DNA of 64,000 nucleotides from PCPOR2b sp965220385 (GTDB taxonomy: Bacteria > Poribacteria > WGA-4E > PCPOR2b), in the NCBI GenBank assembly GCA_965220385.1, contig OZ244825.1, positions 5,518,001 to 5,582,000 of the forward strand. Direction: 5' to 3'. How positions within the stretch are numbered: the stretch's first letter is position 1; every line of letters begins with the position of its first letter. The translations under genes were made by a program, and so were the position numbers. Below the pieces are notes generated by a model that worked only from the letters and a program-made list of their open reading frames with translations, did no database searches and had not been told where the DNA came from. Shown here one piece after another: positions 8,349-16,873 of this stretch.

Positions 8349-9140
8349 ATGAAATTACCCACGATTGTCATTGAATCTCACCGGGTGAGCCGTCTGATTA
8401 TTGGTGGCAACCCATATAGTGGCATCTCCCATCATTCCCCTGCAAAGTCGAAGGAGATGGAGGACTACTACACCGCTGATAAGATTATGGCAGATCTGCG
8501 CGAAGCAGAGCTATGCGGGATCAACACCGTGCTGGCGCGGGCGGATCGCCACATTATGCGGGTCCTGAATGACTACCGCAACACCGGTGGAAAGATCCAG
8601 TGGATTGCACAGACAGCGAAGGGAAGTGAGTACGCCGATCTAGCAGCACATATTCGACTGATTGCCCGTTACCAGCCAATAGCCATCTACCACCATGGAG
8701 GAACAACGGATCAACTTTACGATGCAGGAAAGTTGAATACATTGCATGATGCGTTGAAACTAATCCGAGATTTGGGGTTCCCCCCCGGTTTAGGAACGCA
8801 TGATCCGCACATTCTGAAACAGTGCTATCGCGAAGGATACGATGTTGATTTCTACGTCTGCGCGCTTTACAATCACACCCGTCACCGCGAGATGTATCTT
8901 GATGCGGATCGAGATGCAGCGATCGCAGCAATTCAAGCTGTGCATCTTCCGGTGATCTCGATTAAAGTCTTGGCTGCGGGCAGAAGTGAGCCACTACCAG
9001 CGTTTCGGTTCGCCCTTGAGCGTATCAAGCCGATTGACGCGATGGCAGTGGGGATGTATACAAAAGAACATCCCAATCAGATTTATGATAACGCAACGCT
9101 GGTTGCCCGTGTCATCAAGGAAGGGAGACGACCTTTATGA
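8349..9140 (+). CDS. putative TIM-barrel protein, aldo/keto-reductase-like
   Basis: A 263-residue protein I cannot assign firmly. The segment VSRLIIGGNPYSGISHHS near the N-terminus and the alternating helix/strand pattern with DLGFPPGLGTHDPHIL and HLPVISIKVLAAGR resemble the barrel of aldo/keto reductases. A clear D-Y-K-H tetrad is not visible, however. There is no signal peptide. Its stop overlaps the start of the following lipoprotein gene (ATGA), so the two are translationally coupled and probably work together. The ribosome site (AAAGG) is weakly placed. Confidence 0.55.
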   Translation: MKLPTIVIESHRVSRLIIGGNPYSGISHHSPAKSKEMEDYYTADKIMADLREAELCGINTVLARADRHIMRVLNDYRNTGGKIQWIAQTAKGSEYADLAAHIRLIARYQPIAIYHHGGTTDQLYDAGKLNTLHDALKLIRDLGFPPGLGTHDPHILKQCYREGYDVDFYVCALYNHTRHREMYLDADRDAAIAAIQAVHLPVISIKVLAAGRSEPLPAFRFALERIKPIDAMAVGMYTKEHPNQIYDNATLVARVIKEGRRPL

Positions 9141-9811
9141 CAATCCGTTTCAGTGTGCTAAAACTAAGATGGTTAGTCCTTTTCTGGGGATGTTTGATCT
9201 GGAGCGGCTGTAGCGCGATAATCCCTCAATCGAACTACATCTGGAGTGAAAATTACGCGCTTGATACAAATGGAGGATACTGCTCAACCCCTGAAATGAA
9301 TGATGGGAACCTGAAGACATTTGGAAAACTTGGACTACACACTGCTGGACAAATGGACTCCGCAATTACCCGGAATAAGGGAGCCGGGGCAGTCGAATGG
9401 AAAAATAAGGCTGCAGAGGCAGCTCATTCGAGAAAAACCCCCGGAATGCTGAAATTCACGCAAATCAAGGTTCAGCCACAAGCCAAAATCCTCTTCCGCC
9501 AGAAGCAATCGATTGACAAAATTGTGATCCATGCGACCAATCTGCACGGTTTAGAGGTCTATTGGCAAGATAATACAGAGTCGTGGCAACTGTTAACATC
9601 CATGCGTCAAAGTAGGAAAGCCCTAAAAAGCCCGATTATTCTCCGGGAGCACACTGTTACCAACGCTATTCTGATTCAAGCAAAATTCCAGAGGCCATCC
9701 CATGTCCGCAAGCTAATGGAACTCACACCACAATTTGAGATTCAGCTTGAGGAAGCACGGATTGCGGAGATTGAAGTCTACGGAAAACAGATGAAAGAAC
9801 AATCAGAGTAG
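9137..9811 (+). CDS. putative lipoprotein with discoidin-like domain
   Basis: A 224-residue exported protein with an N-terminal hydrophobic segment ending in a lipobox-like WSGC. The Trp at -3 is unusual, so ordinary signal peptidase I cleavage is an alternative. The C-terminal half (IDKIVIHATNLHGLEVYW, then ARIAEIEVYG) has the strand pattern and the closing EIEVYG of F5/8 type C (discoidin-like) carbohydrate-binding domains. That is a pattern match, not a proven assignment. Coupled by ATGA overlap to the barrel protein upstream. Function unknown; sugar or cell-surface binding is plausible. Confidence 0.6.
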   Translation: MTIRFSVLKLRWLVLFWGCLIWSGCSAIIPQSNYIWSENYALDTNGGYCSTPEMNDGNLKTFGKLGLHTAGQMDSAITRNKGAGAVEWKNKAAEAAHSRKTPGMLKFTQIKVQPQAKILFRQKQSIDKIVIHATNLHGLEVYWQDNTESWQLLTSMRQSRKALKSPIILREHTVTNAILIQAKFQRPSHVRKLMELTPQFEIQLEEARIAEIEVYGKQMKEQSE

Positions 9812-9946
9812 TTAGGTTCTCTTGGCGTTTGATAAATTGAACCAGTCCTGTGTACTTGAGATGCCTCTGGATTTTATTTGGAACAATTGCCTGAAAACTC
9901 GGTGCGTCACTATCTGTTTTCGCTCATGTTAAGAAATGGTGCAACA

Positions 9947-9978
9947 GAAACCGAGTTTTTTCTTCAAAACTCGGTTTC
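9947..9978. repeat. perfect 13-bp inverted repeat
   Basis: GAAACCGAGTTTT at 9947-9959 is exactly complementary to AAAACTCGGTTTC at 9966-9978 (6-nt loop TTCTTC). A further AAACTCGG lies at about 9895. Such AACTCGGTTTC elements look like a short dispersed intergenic repeat. It could also terminate transcription of the lipoprotein gene upstream, although no clean T-run follows. Confidence 0.6.
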
Positions 9979-9997
9979 TTCCTGAAAAGGATAACTA

Positions 9998-10654
9998 ATG
10001 AAACGTATTTTAGAGCCCGAAGTTATGGATACCCGTGAAGAAGCGGAAGCGTATGATGCCATGGATCACACCGCTGTCAATATAGCGTTTGTAGAGCGCG
10101 TGGTCGAACTCGGTGCAAACCAAGGGCATTTTCTCGATCTCGGAACCGGTCCCGCCCAAATTCCCATCTTTTTAGCTCAACGTTGCCCCAAAATCCAAAT
10201 TACCGGTATTGACCTCTCAGTCAACATGCTCACGCTCGGTGAGCAACATGTTGCTGAAGCCGGGTTAGCAGATCGGGTTGCATTGGAATGTGTTGATGCG
10301 AAAACTCTGCCCTATCCTGACCAATCGTTTGATGGCGTGATTTCCAACAGTATTATCCACCACCTTCCCGATCCACTGACTGCCTTTCGCGAAATCAGTC
10401 GTGTCGTTCGCCCCGACGGTTTAATTCTTATCCGTGACCTGATGCGTCCCGATACGCCCCAAGCCGCCCAGGCCCTTGTTGACCGCTACGCTGCTGACGA
10501 CACCCCCTACCAACAGAAACTCTTCTACGACTCCTTCCTTGCTGCCCTCACCATTCCCGAAATCGAGGTAATGCTCGCTCAAATTGGTCTTACTGATGCT
10601 ATTGTTGTTCAAAGCTCAGACCGGCATTGGTCTGTGGAACGCTCCACACCATAA
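9998..10654 (+). CDS. class I SAM-dependent methyltransferase
   Basis: A 218-residue Rossmann-fold methyltransferase (UbiE/Methyltransf_25-like). Motif I is FLDLGTGPAQIPIFLA, the acidic motif II loop is ITGIDLSVNML, and FDGVISNSIIHHLPD is motif IV/post-IV of this group. Substrate unknown. AAGGA lies seven bases before the ATG. It stands alone between two spacers, so it is probably monocistronic. Confidence 0.82.
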   Translation: MKRILEPEVMDTREEAEAYDAMDHTAVNIAFVERVVELGANQGHFLDLGTGPAQIPIFLAQRCPKIQITGIDLSVNMLTLGEQHVAEAGLADRVALECVDAKTLPYPDQSFDGVISNSIIHHLPDPLTAFREISRVVRPDGLILIRDLMRPDTPQAAQALVDRYAADDTPYQQKLFYDSFLAALTIPEIEVMLAQIGLTDAIVVQSSDRHWSVERSTP

Positions 10655-10674
10655 TACAACCCGTCTCCTTATTA

Positions 10675-10705
10675 GGATTTCAGTTCGATTGAAATCCGAT
10701 ATAAT
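10675..10705 (+). promoter_or_regulatory. possible promoter with hairpin upstream of the toroid gene pair
   Basis: A perfect -10 hexamer TATAAT lies at 10700-10705, but no convincing -35 hexamer sits at normal distance. An 8-bp inverted repeat (GGATTTCA at 10675-10682, TGAAATCC at 10690-10697) lies just upstream, where an activator or repressor could bind. It would serve the gene at 10815. Low certainty. Confidence 0.35.
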
Positions 10706-10814
10706 GGTGCGTGGCTGCTTGAGCCACACCGGTGTCGGGCATGGATCGCCTTTTTCACTTTCAATTTTTTCCGATGCGTGATAAAATAACCAAAAATATG
10801 CAATGGGAGGACTA

Positions 10815-12149
10815 ATGAAAATCAGTCAATTTTTGCGTAAGTTCCGAGTGCTGGGTATAGTGCTTTTGGTCTTACTAGTAACTGGAATCGGAACGGGCTA
10901 TTATCTAATACATCAGTATCCTAAAGAGTGGAGGTACTGGAAAAAGCTTTCCGGATCTGAAAAACGCCGCGCAATTAGCTTAGAGACAAAACGATTCTGG
11001 GAAAATCTTTTTCCTCCGGCGCCGCAACCTGAACGCTACGCACATGTGACCCCGGAGACACTGGAACATTCAATGCGTCTCGGTGCCGATTGGATCATCA
11101 ATATGCAGGAACATCACGGGCGTTTTAAATACTGGTACGATCCTGTTAATGATAAGTTTAGCACTGAAGATGATGATAACTTTCTACGTCAAGCAGGCAC
11201 CTCATTTTCGCTGGCGTTGGTTTATGAAATGACAGGAGATCTCCGCTATTTGGAGGCGGCGCGGAAGAGTGTCCAATACCTGTTGGCTTTCACAGAGTCG
11301 CTCGATACCGATAAAGCGTACTTCCTTTTCCGTCGGAGAGCAAAACTCGGTGGGATTAGTCTCCCAATGTTGACGATGCTCAAGATTCGTCAGCTAACAG
11401 GGACAACTGAATTCGATGAGGTCTTGATCAAACTGGCAAACATGATCCTGTTTCTGCAGGAAAAATATAACACCGGTCAATATAAAAGCACCTATGTATA
11501 TTTCGGTGATTATGAGTATGAAAAAAGCTCTGGTTGGGAGTCGAGGATTTACCCCGGTGAGGCACTCTATGCACTAGCGGGTATGTACCAAGCTTTCGGA
11601 GATGCCCGCTATAAACAGAGCATGGATTGGGCGTTAGAATTCTATTATGGAGAAAAATGGAAATCGCATGCATTCCTCCCATGGACTATTTCCGCTTTCA
11701 CATCACTCTATGAGCAGACCGGTGAACAGAAATACGTCGACTATGTTTTTTTCCTAAGTGACCAACTCCTGACCCAACAAAATTTGGATGCCGATGACGA
11801 GATTTATGGTAGTTTTCACAGCAAGCCATCCGCAAATACAGGAAGTTACATGGAGGGGCTGGGAGATGCCATTCATGCTGCACGACTGACGGGAGATGAA
11901 CGACGGTTGCGGCTCTATCAAGAACGCGCCAAAATGGGGTATCGTTGGCTATTCATGCTGCAATACGGAGAAACTGATGCCGCTGCGCTCAAGCGTCCCG
12001 ATATGGCACAGGGTGGTTTTCGCAAAACTCCCACTGTCTCCCAATTGCGAATTGATAACACACAACATGCTATTAGCAGTTTTGCAAAGGGGTTACGCTT
12101 TATTTATCAAATACCGCCTGCCGTGCAAACTGTCGATTACGTTCAGTAG
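10815..12149 (+). CDS. membrane-anchored predicted alpha/alpha-toroid protein
   Basis: A 444-residue protein with one N-terminal membrane helix (about residues 13-33), then a long, helix-rich periplasmic domain. The repeated helical hairpins, aromatic-rich loops and YWYD...D..FLRQAG motif suggest an alpha/alpha toroid of the six-hairpin glycosidase-like or epimerase-like kind. No catalytic site can be named. It shares a D-N-x-x-RQAG motif near the start and an LRID..QH motif near the C-terminus with the next gene, so the two are tandem paralogues. GGAGG at 10806-10810 fixes the ATG at 10815 rather than 10803. Seven bases separate it from its partner. Confidence 0.6.
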   Translation: MKISQFLRKFRVLGIVLLVLLVTGIGTGYYLIHQYPKEWRYWKKLSGSEKRRAISLETKRFWENLFPPAPQPERYAHVTPETLEHSMRLGADWIINMQEHHGRFKYWYDPVNDKFSTEDDDNFLRQAGTSFSLALVYEMTGDLRYLEAARKSVQYLLAFTESLDTDKAYFLFRRRAKLGGISLPMLTMLKIRQLTGTTEFDEVLIKLANMILFLQEKYNTGQYKSTYVYFGDYEYEKSSGWESRIYPGEALYALAGMYQAFGDARYKQSMDWALEFYYGEKWKSHAFLPWTISAFTSLYEQTGEQKYVDYVFFLSDQLLTQQNLDADDEIYGSFHSKPSANTGSYMEGLGDAIHAARLTGDERRLRLYQERAKMGYRWLFMLQYGETDAAALKRPDMAQGGFRKTPTVSQLRIDNTQHAISSFAKGLRFIYQIPPAVQTVDYVQ

Positions 12150-12155
12150 GGGATT

Positions 12156-13397
12156 ATGGACAAAAACAACACAGATCCGAACATGAAAACGAGAAAACTG
12201 TTGCACCACATCGCCTTGGTAGCAAGGACAACAGGTATTGTAATATCTTGTGCACTACTGCTGTTCTCTTGCGATTTTAATCGGTCTAAATCGATCAACC
12301 GTGCGGTTCTTGACCGTTCACTCGAACTGGGCACACAATTCATGCTCAACCACCAAAAACCAGAGGGCAATTTTACCTACATTTACGATTGGGTTAAAAA
12401 AACTTACGACCCCGGCGACAATCAGGTCCGCCAAGCTGGGGCAATGTGGGGATTAGCAGTGATATATAGCGCCACGCCAACCCCAGAAATAGGCGCAGCG
12501 GTTGAGAAATCGATGGACTTCTTCGTCCAGAACTCAAAACTTACTCCCGACGGTCAACGTTATGTAGCCTATCCGGGAGAAGGGGCCGGACGTATAGGAA
12601 CTGTGGCACTTTGTGCGCTTGCTCATATTGATTACCTGCGCGCTGCTAAATCTCAGATTTCTGAGGAAAAATTTCAAAACTATCGACAACTTCTTGAAGA
12701 ATATCTTGAATTTCTCATCAGAGCGCGAATACAAACACCTCCGAAAGCAGGACTTTGGCATCAAAGCTACAGTTACGCTAGCGGACACCCCTATGGGCAG
12801 CCCTCTCCCTACTTCGATGGCGAATCCCTTCTCGCGTTGGTTAAAGCAGCAAAGTATATGGGACGCGAAGATTTGCAGCCAATTATCATCGCCTCTGCTG
12901 ATGCGGGATATCATCACAATATCCAAGAAGCGCTTCAGGAAGATCCAGATTCCTCCACAACCAAGGGATACTATCAGTGGAGTTCTATGGTTTTCTTTGA
13001 AATCGCCACCTCCGGCTGGTCCGATACGGAAAAGTATGGCGATTACGTTATTGAACTTGCCAACTGGATGATAGATGTTCACGAGACCCTCAAAAAGACA
13101 CGTAACACCGCCTATGCGTATGAAGGCATTGTCCACGCGTACCAGTTAGCAGTGCAGCGTAACGATACCGAGCATATCAAGAAATTTGCTCATGTTATTG
13201 AGACTGGCTTGACAAAGTTGACTTCGTGGCAGGTCGGCAGTCCACTGATGAACGACTTCATACGCAGTCAGCCAACAGATGATCCGCTTGCGATAGGTGG
13301 GGTACAGAACCATGGTCGCGAATCCCCCTTGCGGATTGATGTCGCTCAGCATCAGATGCATGCGGTTATTCTGGCGCGCCGTTATGTGTACAAGTAA
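12156..13397 (+). CDS. lipoprotein, paralogue of the preceding toroid protein
   Basis: A 413-residue predicted lipoprotein: a basic N-terminus, a hydrophobic core and the lipobox LLFSC at about residue 39. The mature part repeats the features of the upstream gene (YIYDW, then DNQVRQAGAMWGLAVIY, then SPLRIDVAQHQ near the C-terminus) and is likewise predicted to be an alpha/alpha toroid. The pair gives one inner-membrane-anchored and one lipid-anchored version of the same fold. A polysaccharide-related role is likely but unproven. AGGGG lies just before the ATG at 12156. Confidence 0.6.
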   Translation: MDKNNTDPNMKTRKLLHHIALVARTTGIVISCALLLFSCDFNRSKSINRAVLDRSLELGTQFMLNHQKPEGNFTYIYDWVKKTYDPGDNQVRQAGAMWGLAVIYSATPTPEIGAAVEKSMDFFVQNSKLTPDGQRYVAYPGEGAGRIGTVALCALAHIDYLRAAKSQISEEKFQNYRQLLEEYLEFLIRARIQTPPKAGLWHQSYSYASGHPYGQPSPYFDGESLLALVKAAKYMGREDLQPIIIASADAGYHHNIQEALQEDPDSSTTKGYYQWSSMVFFEIATSGWSDTEKYGDYVIELANWMIDVHETLKKTRNTAYAYEGIVHAYQLAVQRNDTEHIKKFAHVIETGLTKLTSWQVGSPLMNDFIRSQPTDDPLAIGGVQNHGRESPLRIDVAQHQMHAVILARRYVYK

Positions 13398-13509
13398 ATT
13401 TGCCCACTCCGAATTATTACAAAATTTCTGACATTATTAATCTCGATAGTGTTTCCCCTCAACCTATGTTACGCGATTGAAGGCAAACCACTACGGCTGA
13501 CAATGAATT

Positions 13510-14448
13510 ATGTCCGGACAAGAATTTTGGTTCGCCCTCGCGTCAGTTGACGGCGTGGGACCAATGCGAATTAAGCGTTTGCTCAACCGTTTCGGGACCA
13601 TTGAGGCTATCTTTGATGCAGAACTTTCCGAGATAGCGCGGATGCCACTATTTAACCCGCTGCTGGCAACGCGGATCCTAAAGGCAAGGGTACGGGTTGC
13701 TGAATTCCGCCGCCACATTAAGTGGTTCAAAAGTCGCGGTATTGATATTCTCTGTGTTGAACAGGAAAATTATCCCTCACAACTTAAGGAAATCTCAAAC
13801 GCCCCAGCAATCCTCTGCAAAAAAGGAAATTTATCTGAAGTCAGTGAGCAAACCGTCGCTATGGTTGGCGCAACGGATCCCACAGAACCGGGAATTTTGA
13901 CGACCCTTGAACTTTCAAGGCGTCTTGCTCAAGCGGAATTGATGATCGTTAGTGGACTTGCCAAAGGGATAGATACCTCTGCACACTTAGGAGCATTATC
14001 TGCCAATGGTACAACTATTGGTATCGTAGGGACCGATCTACTTTCGATCTACCCGAGCGAAAACCGAGAACTCGCAGATCGGATATGTGAGAACGGCGCA
14101 CTTTTTTCCGAACACGCTTTTACGACCCAACCAACACCCGCCAATCTTATCCTTCGGAATCGGCTCATCAGTGGATTGGCAATAGCGACTATTGTTATTG
14201 AATCGAAAGAGAACGGCGGCGCAATTCGCACAGCAGAGTTTGCTTTGGAGCAGGGGCGTCTTGTGTTTGCTTGTAACTGGAAAAGTCATTCTCGACTAAG
14301 TGAAGGACCACGCAAACTCATTCAGCAGGGAGCCTATCCTATCTCGCCGGATCAGCTGGATAAAGTCGTTGATGTTTTGTCGGATCCTGACTGTGTAGAA
14401 AAGATTCAATCCGCGCAACTTACAGGAGAGCAAATGGATCTCTTCTAA
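13510..14448 (+). CDS. DprA/Smf-like DNA-processing protein
   Basis: A 312-residue member of the DprA/Smf family, which binds single-stranded DNA and loads RecA during natural transformation. The Rossmann-like core is clear: MIVSGLAKGIDTSAHLGAL, then GIVGTDLLSIYPSENREL, then RNRLISGLA, and finally SKENGGAIRTAEFALEQGR. An N-terminal helix-hairpin region (LASVDGVGPMRIKRLLNRFG) precedes it. The winged-helix C-terminal domain of full-length DprA is absent; the protein ends shortly after the core. A DNA-binding role is likely; competence itself is not shown by this window. Confidence 0.8.
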   Translation: MSGQEFWFALASVDGVGPMRIKRLLNRFGTIEAIFDAELSEIARMPLFNPLLATRILKARVRVAEFRRHIKWFKSRGIDILCVEQENYPSQLKEISNAPAILCKKGNLSEVSEQTVAMVGATDPTEPGILTTLELSRRLAQAELMIVSGLAKGIDTSAHLGALSANGTTIGIVGTDLLSIYPSENRELADRICENGALFSEHAFTTQPTPANLILRNRLISGLAIATIVIESKENGGAIRTAEFALEQGRLVFACNWKSHSRLSEGPRKLIQQGAYPISPDQLDKVVDVLSDPDCVEKIQSAQLTGEQMDLF

Positions 14449-14555
14449 GAATAATATAGTTGGACTTCCTGCCTGATGAGGTAAACAAACTACTCTAATT
14501 GTGAGGTTGAGTTCCGTTTCTCTACACCAGGGTTGTGGACTACCACCTCCTGTTT

Positions 14556-14652
14556 TTCATCAAAAAGCTTGTGCTTCTTACGAAAGGTATGCTGCGATTT
14601 TTATACGGAACGCAAATTTGGCGTTCGCTAACCCACTACCCCAATAGGGTGA
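14556..14652 (+). repeat. 97-nt structured repeat, copy A
   Basis: This segment aligns with 17824-17920 at roughly three-quarters identity by eye. The shared parts are CTTGTG...CTTACGAAA, TATGCT.CGATTTTT and two palindromes. The first palindrome is GAACGC...GCGTTC in both copies, with different loops. The second is CCCC/GGGG-like next to GGGTGA. Keeping the stems while the loops vary suggests selection for a folded RNA or a mobile repeat. It lies in the 735-base spacer between the dprA-like gene and the Ig-like lipoprotein gene. Confidence 0.6.
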
Positions 14653-14889
14653 TAAATATTGGCTTCGGATATGGGATACACGAGGCCAATTACCACTAAT
14701 CTATGCAGCTAAATATGTTCATTTAGATGATGTTGCCGATAATATTACCTTTTTTCGTTTTTTTCACTTTACTTTTTTTGCAAAGTTTGGTAGAATATCG
14801 CCCATCAAACATTTAGTAATCAAAATTTGAAAAAAATGTGAAGATTTCTCTTTACAAAAATCACAAAGTTTGATAGGCTAAATGGAGAA

Positions 14890-15100
14890 ACAACGTTTAA
14901 CCTGCGTTGTGGCCACACGCGGGAAGCTTTTCGAAAGTATGAGAAGGTTACCGCGAGTAGAGACGCAAAGGTCAAATGACCATTTTGTGAATGCTTTTGA
15001 TGTCTGGCTTCGTTGGAAGCAAGTTACCACTTTTCAGTCGCAACTCACTCTTGCCAGAACGGAGTCAATTGGACTTAACGGACTCTCGCAAAAACGAGAG
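14890..15100 (+). other. structured 5' leader of the Asp-rich lipoprotein gene
   Basis: The spacer before the gene at 15185 folds into several local stems. ACAACG 14890-14895 pairs with CGTTGT 14905-14910. CGCGG 14918-14922 pairs with CCGCG 14951-14955. GGTCA 14970-14974 pairs with TGACC 14977-14981. CTCTCG 15083-15088 pairs with CGAGAG 15095-15100. A GACGCAAAG stretch (14962-14970) recalls c-di-GMP-I riboswitches but the rest of that motif is not recognisable. The small open frame here has no family and is probably not a gene. Confidence 0.4.
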
Positions 15101-15184
15101 ACACTAAAGTTCATCTGACATAAGATTCATAAACCTTAGCATACGGAAAATGAGTTGCGGCAAACAACAGGAGACACGAAACAA

Positions 15185-15919
15185 ATGTATCAACTCACGC
15201 AGCACAAATTCTGGGGCGTACTAGCCCTTATAATATCCATCATGTTTGTTGCCTTCATGGTCACCGGTTGTGGTGGCGATGGCAATAATGATGATGATAC
15301 TGCAAATGATGATGACGACGCAGCAAATGATGATGACGACGACGCAGGACCACCTCCCGCGACAGACGTCATGGTAGATCCAGCTGCTGGCGCCACGGTT
15401 CCGTCAAACCAGCAATTCTCACTGACGTTTGATCAGGGCGTCACCGCGGCGACAGTCAACGGTACTGCAGCTACCGGAGCTGGCCTCAATTGGACGGCAT
15501 CTCCCGCCTTGGCGCAAGGGTCCGCAACCCTGAACGTCGAGTGGACAAACCGAGACGGCTCCACCGGTTCTAAAGCGGTTGGTCCCTATACCGTTGATGA
15601 CCCAGATGTGGAGGCTCCTGTCATTACAAGTGGTACGGTGGCTGATGGCGATGCAGATGTTGACCCCGCACCAATCAATGCAGGTGGTTTCCGATTTGAC
15701 TTCGACGAAGCTGTCAACGGAACTATTAAGCTGACTGACGAAGCTGGTGCGGATCTCAACTGGATTGCAACCGTAGGTGGTCAAACAGCAACGCTGACTG
15801 CGGTCGCTGGACAAGAGCTTGCCAACGAGACAACCTACAAGGTTGAAATTGATGTCAAGGACGGTTCTGGTAATGGAGCACCAGCGTCGATTACCTTCGT
15901 CACCAAACCGAAAGAGTAA
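15185..15919 (+). CDS. Asp-rich lipoprotein with bacterial Ig-like domain
   Basis: A 244-residue surface lipoprotein. The signal peptide ends in the lipobox MVTGC (C29). An extremely acidic spacer of repeated D and N residues follows (about 30-54), then PPP, then an Ig-like fold of about 190 residues with features of SbsA/Big_5 domains (SGTVADGDADVDP.., ANETTYKVEIDV). The Asp-rich spacer may bind calcium or keep the domain off the membrane. GGAG at 15170-15173 supports the ATG at 15185 over the TTG at 15155. A long structured leader and a very strong terminator frame it, suggesting a monocistronic, abundantly expressed gene. Confidence 0.75.
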   Translation: MYQLTQHKFWGVLALIISIMFVAFMVTGCGGDGNNDDDTANDDDDAANDDDDDAGPPPATDVMVDPAAGATVPSNQQFSLTFDQGVTAATVNGTAATGAGLNWTASPALAQGSATLNVEWTNRDGSTGSKAVGPYTVDDPDVEAPVITSGTVADGDADVDPAPINAGGFRFDFDEAVNGTIKLTDEAGADLNWIATVGGQTATLTAVAGQELANETTYKVEIDVKDGSGNGAPASITFVTKPKE

Positions 15920-15951
15920 ATAAACTTTTTTATTTTCGGTTTTAATGTTTG

Positions 15952-15991
15952 AAAAAAGGGCAACGTGTCATTGGCATGTTGCCCTTTTTTT
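15952..15991 (+). terminator. strong intrinsic terminator of the Ig-like lipoprotein gene
   Basis: A run of six A residues leads into a stem of ten pairs, GGGCAACGTG at 15958-15967 with CATGTTGCCC at 15975-15984 (one G-U), followed by seven T residues. Textbook Rho-independent form. Confidence 0.92.
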
Positions 15992-16136
15992 ACGCTTAGA
16001 ATTTTCAAACTATACAGGTTCCATACAAGTTTGTCAGGAAAATCACCACCAAAGGACTTTACAAGGAATACGAAATCTGATAAAATAAATTCATTCGGGA
16101 AAATTTCTACAGATATTAAAATTTATCAAATTTTTT

Positions 16137-16164
16137 GAACGGTTCTTGAGGTTCAGTTGTCTAA
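16137..16164 (+). promoter_or_regulatory. putative ECF-sigma promoter (autoregulation)
   Basis: GAAC at 16137-16140 and GTCTAA at 16159-16164 are separated by 18 nt, matching the GAAC/GTCTA pattern recognised by many ECF sigma factors. It lies 36 bases before the ECF sigma start codon. A similar arrangement precedes the second ECF gene of the window (51239-51266). Confidence 0.55.
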
Positions 16165-16199
16165 ACAGTTGAAAGCAACAAAATCAGGGAGAAAGTTCT

Positions 16200-16805
16200 G
16201 TGGAACGAATCGAAACGTTGCTTATTGATGAACTCCGTGAAGGAGACATGGCAGCACTAGCGATTCTGGTTGAAAAGTACAAACGGCTCGTTTATCGGGT
16301 CGCAGTTCAGATCACAAAAAACCATGAAGACGCGAATGATGTCATGCAAGATACGTTTCTAAAAGTGTACGAATCTATTCACAGCTTTCGCAAGGACGCT
16401 GCTTTCGAAACATGGCTTTATCGTATTGTCGTCAATCACGCCACGAATCTTGTTAAACGCCGAGAGCGCCGTCGCGAATCACCGCTTTCAGGCACTAGCG
16501 AGGCGGAGATTCATCCAGATCTGAGACGAGCTACAGATTTAGCAAATAATCCTCACCTAAACCTTGAGAGAAAAGAGCGGCAACGATGGGTCACCCAAGC
16601 TATAAATAGCTTGCCGCTCAAGCAAAGAACCGTTGTTATTCTTTACGAATTTGAAGATCTGACACATCCAGAAATTGCTTCAATTCTCAACTGCTCCGAG
16701 GGTACAGTGCGTTCCCGTTTGCATTATGCTAGACATAAATTGAGGGATTTGTTGAAGCCTTATGTGGACGCAACAGACTTTCCCCTAACAACAAAAGATA
16801 ACTAA
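16200..16805 (+). CDS. ECF-family RNA polymerase sigma factor
   Basis: A 201-residue alternative sigma factor with only regions 2 and 4. Region 2 runs from about residue 22 (LVEKYKRLVYRVAVQITKN, then DANDVMQDTFLKVY, then FETWLYRIVVNHA). Region 4 lies at about 128-185 (INSLPLKQRTVVILYEFEDL, then CSEGTVRSRLHYARHKLRD). Translation starts at a GTG with AGGGAG upstream. The next gene is its likely membrane anti-sigma factor, and an ECF-type promoter precedes the gene. The regulon probably includes envelope functions, but the signal is unknown. Confidence 0.92.
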   Translation: MERIETLLIDELREGDMAALAILVEKYKRLVYRVAVQITKNHEDANDVMQDTFLKVYESIHSFRKDAAFETWLYRIVVNHATNLVKRRERRRESPLSGTSEAEIHPDLRRATDLANNPHLNLERKERQRWVTQAINSLPLKQRTVVILYEFEDLTHPEIASILNCSEGTVRSRLHYARHKLRDLLKPYVDATDFPLTTKDN

Positions 16806-16873
16806 AACCATAAATGTACCCAAGTTGTTGCGCAATTTGCCTTGATATGTAGTAGAGATATAGCGAGGAAAAC

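Noticed and set aside
14962..14981. Resemblance to a c-di-GMP-I riboswitch (GACGCAAAG and following stem)
   Set aside because: Only one short block fits; the tetraloop and receptor features and the second conserved strand are not recognisable, so I list only a structured leader.
14882..15118. A 78-codon open frame in the leader of the Ig-like lipoprotein gene
   Set aside because: No ribosome site, no family features, and the DNA is full of stem-forming repeats; it is better read as a structured leader.
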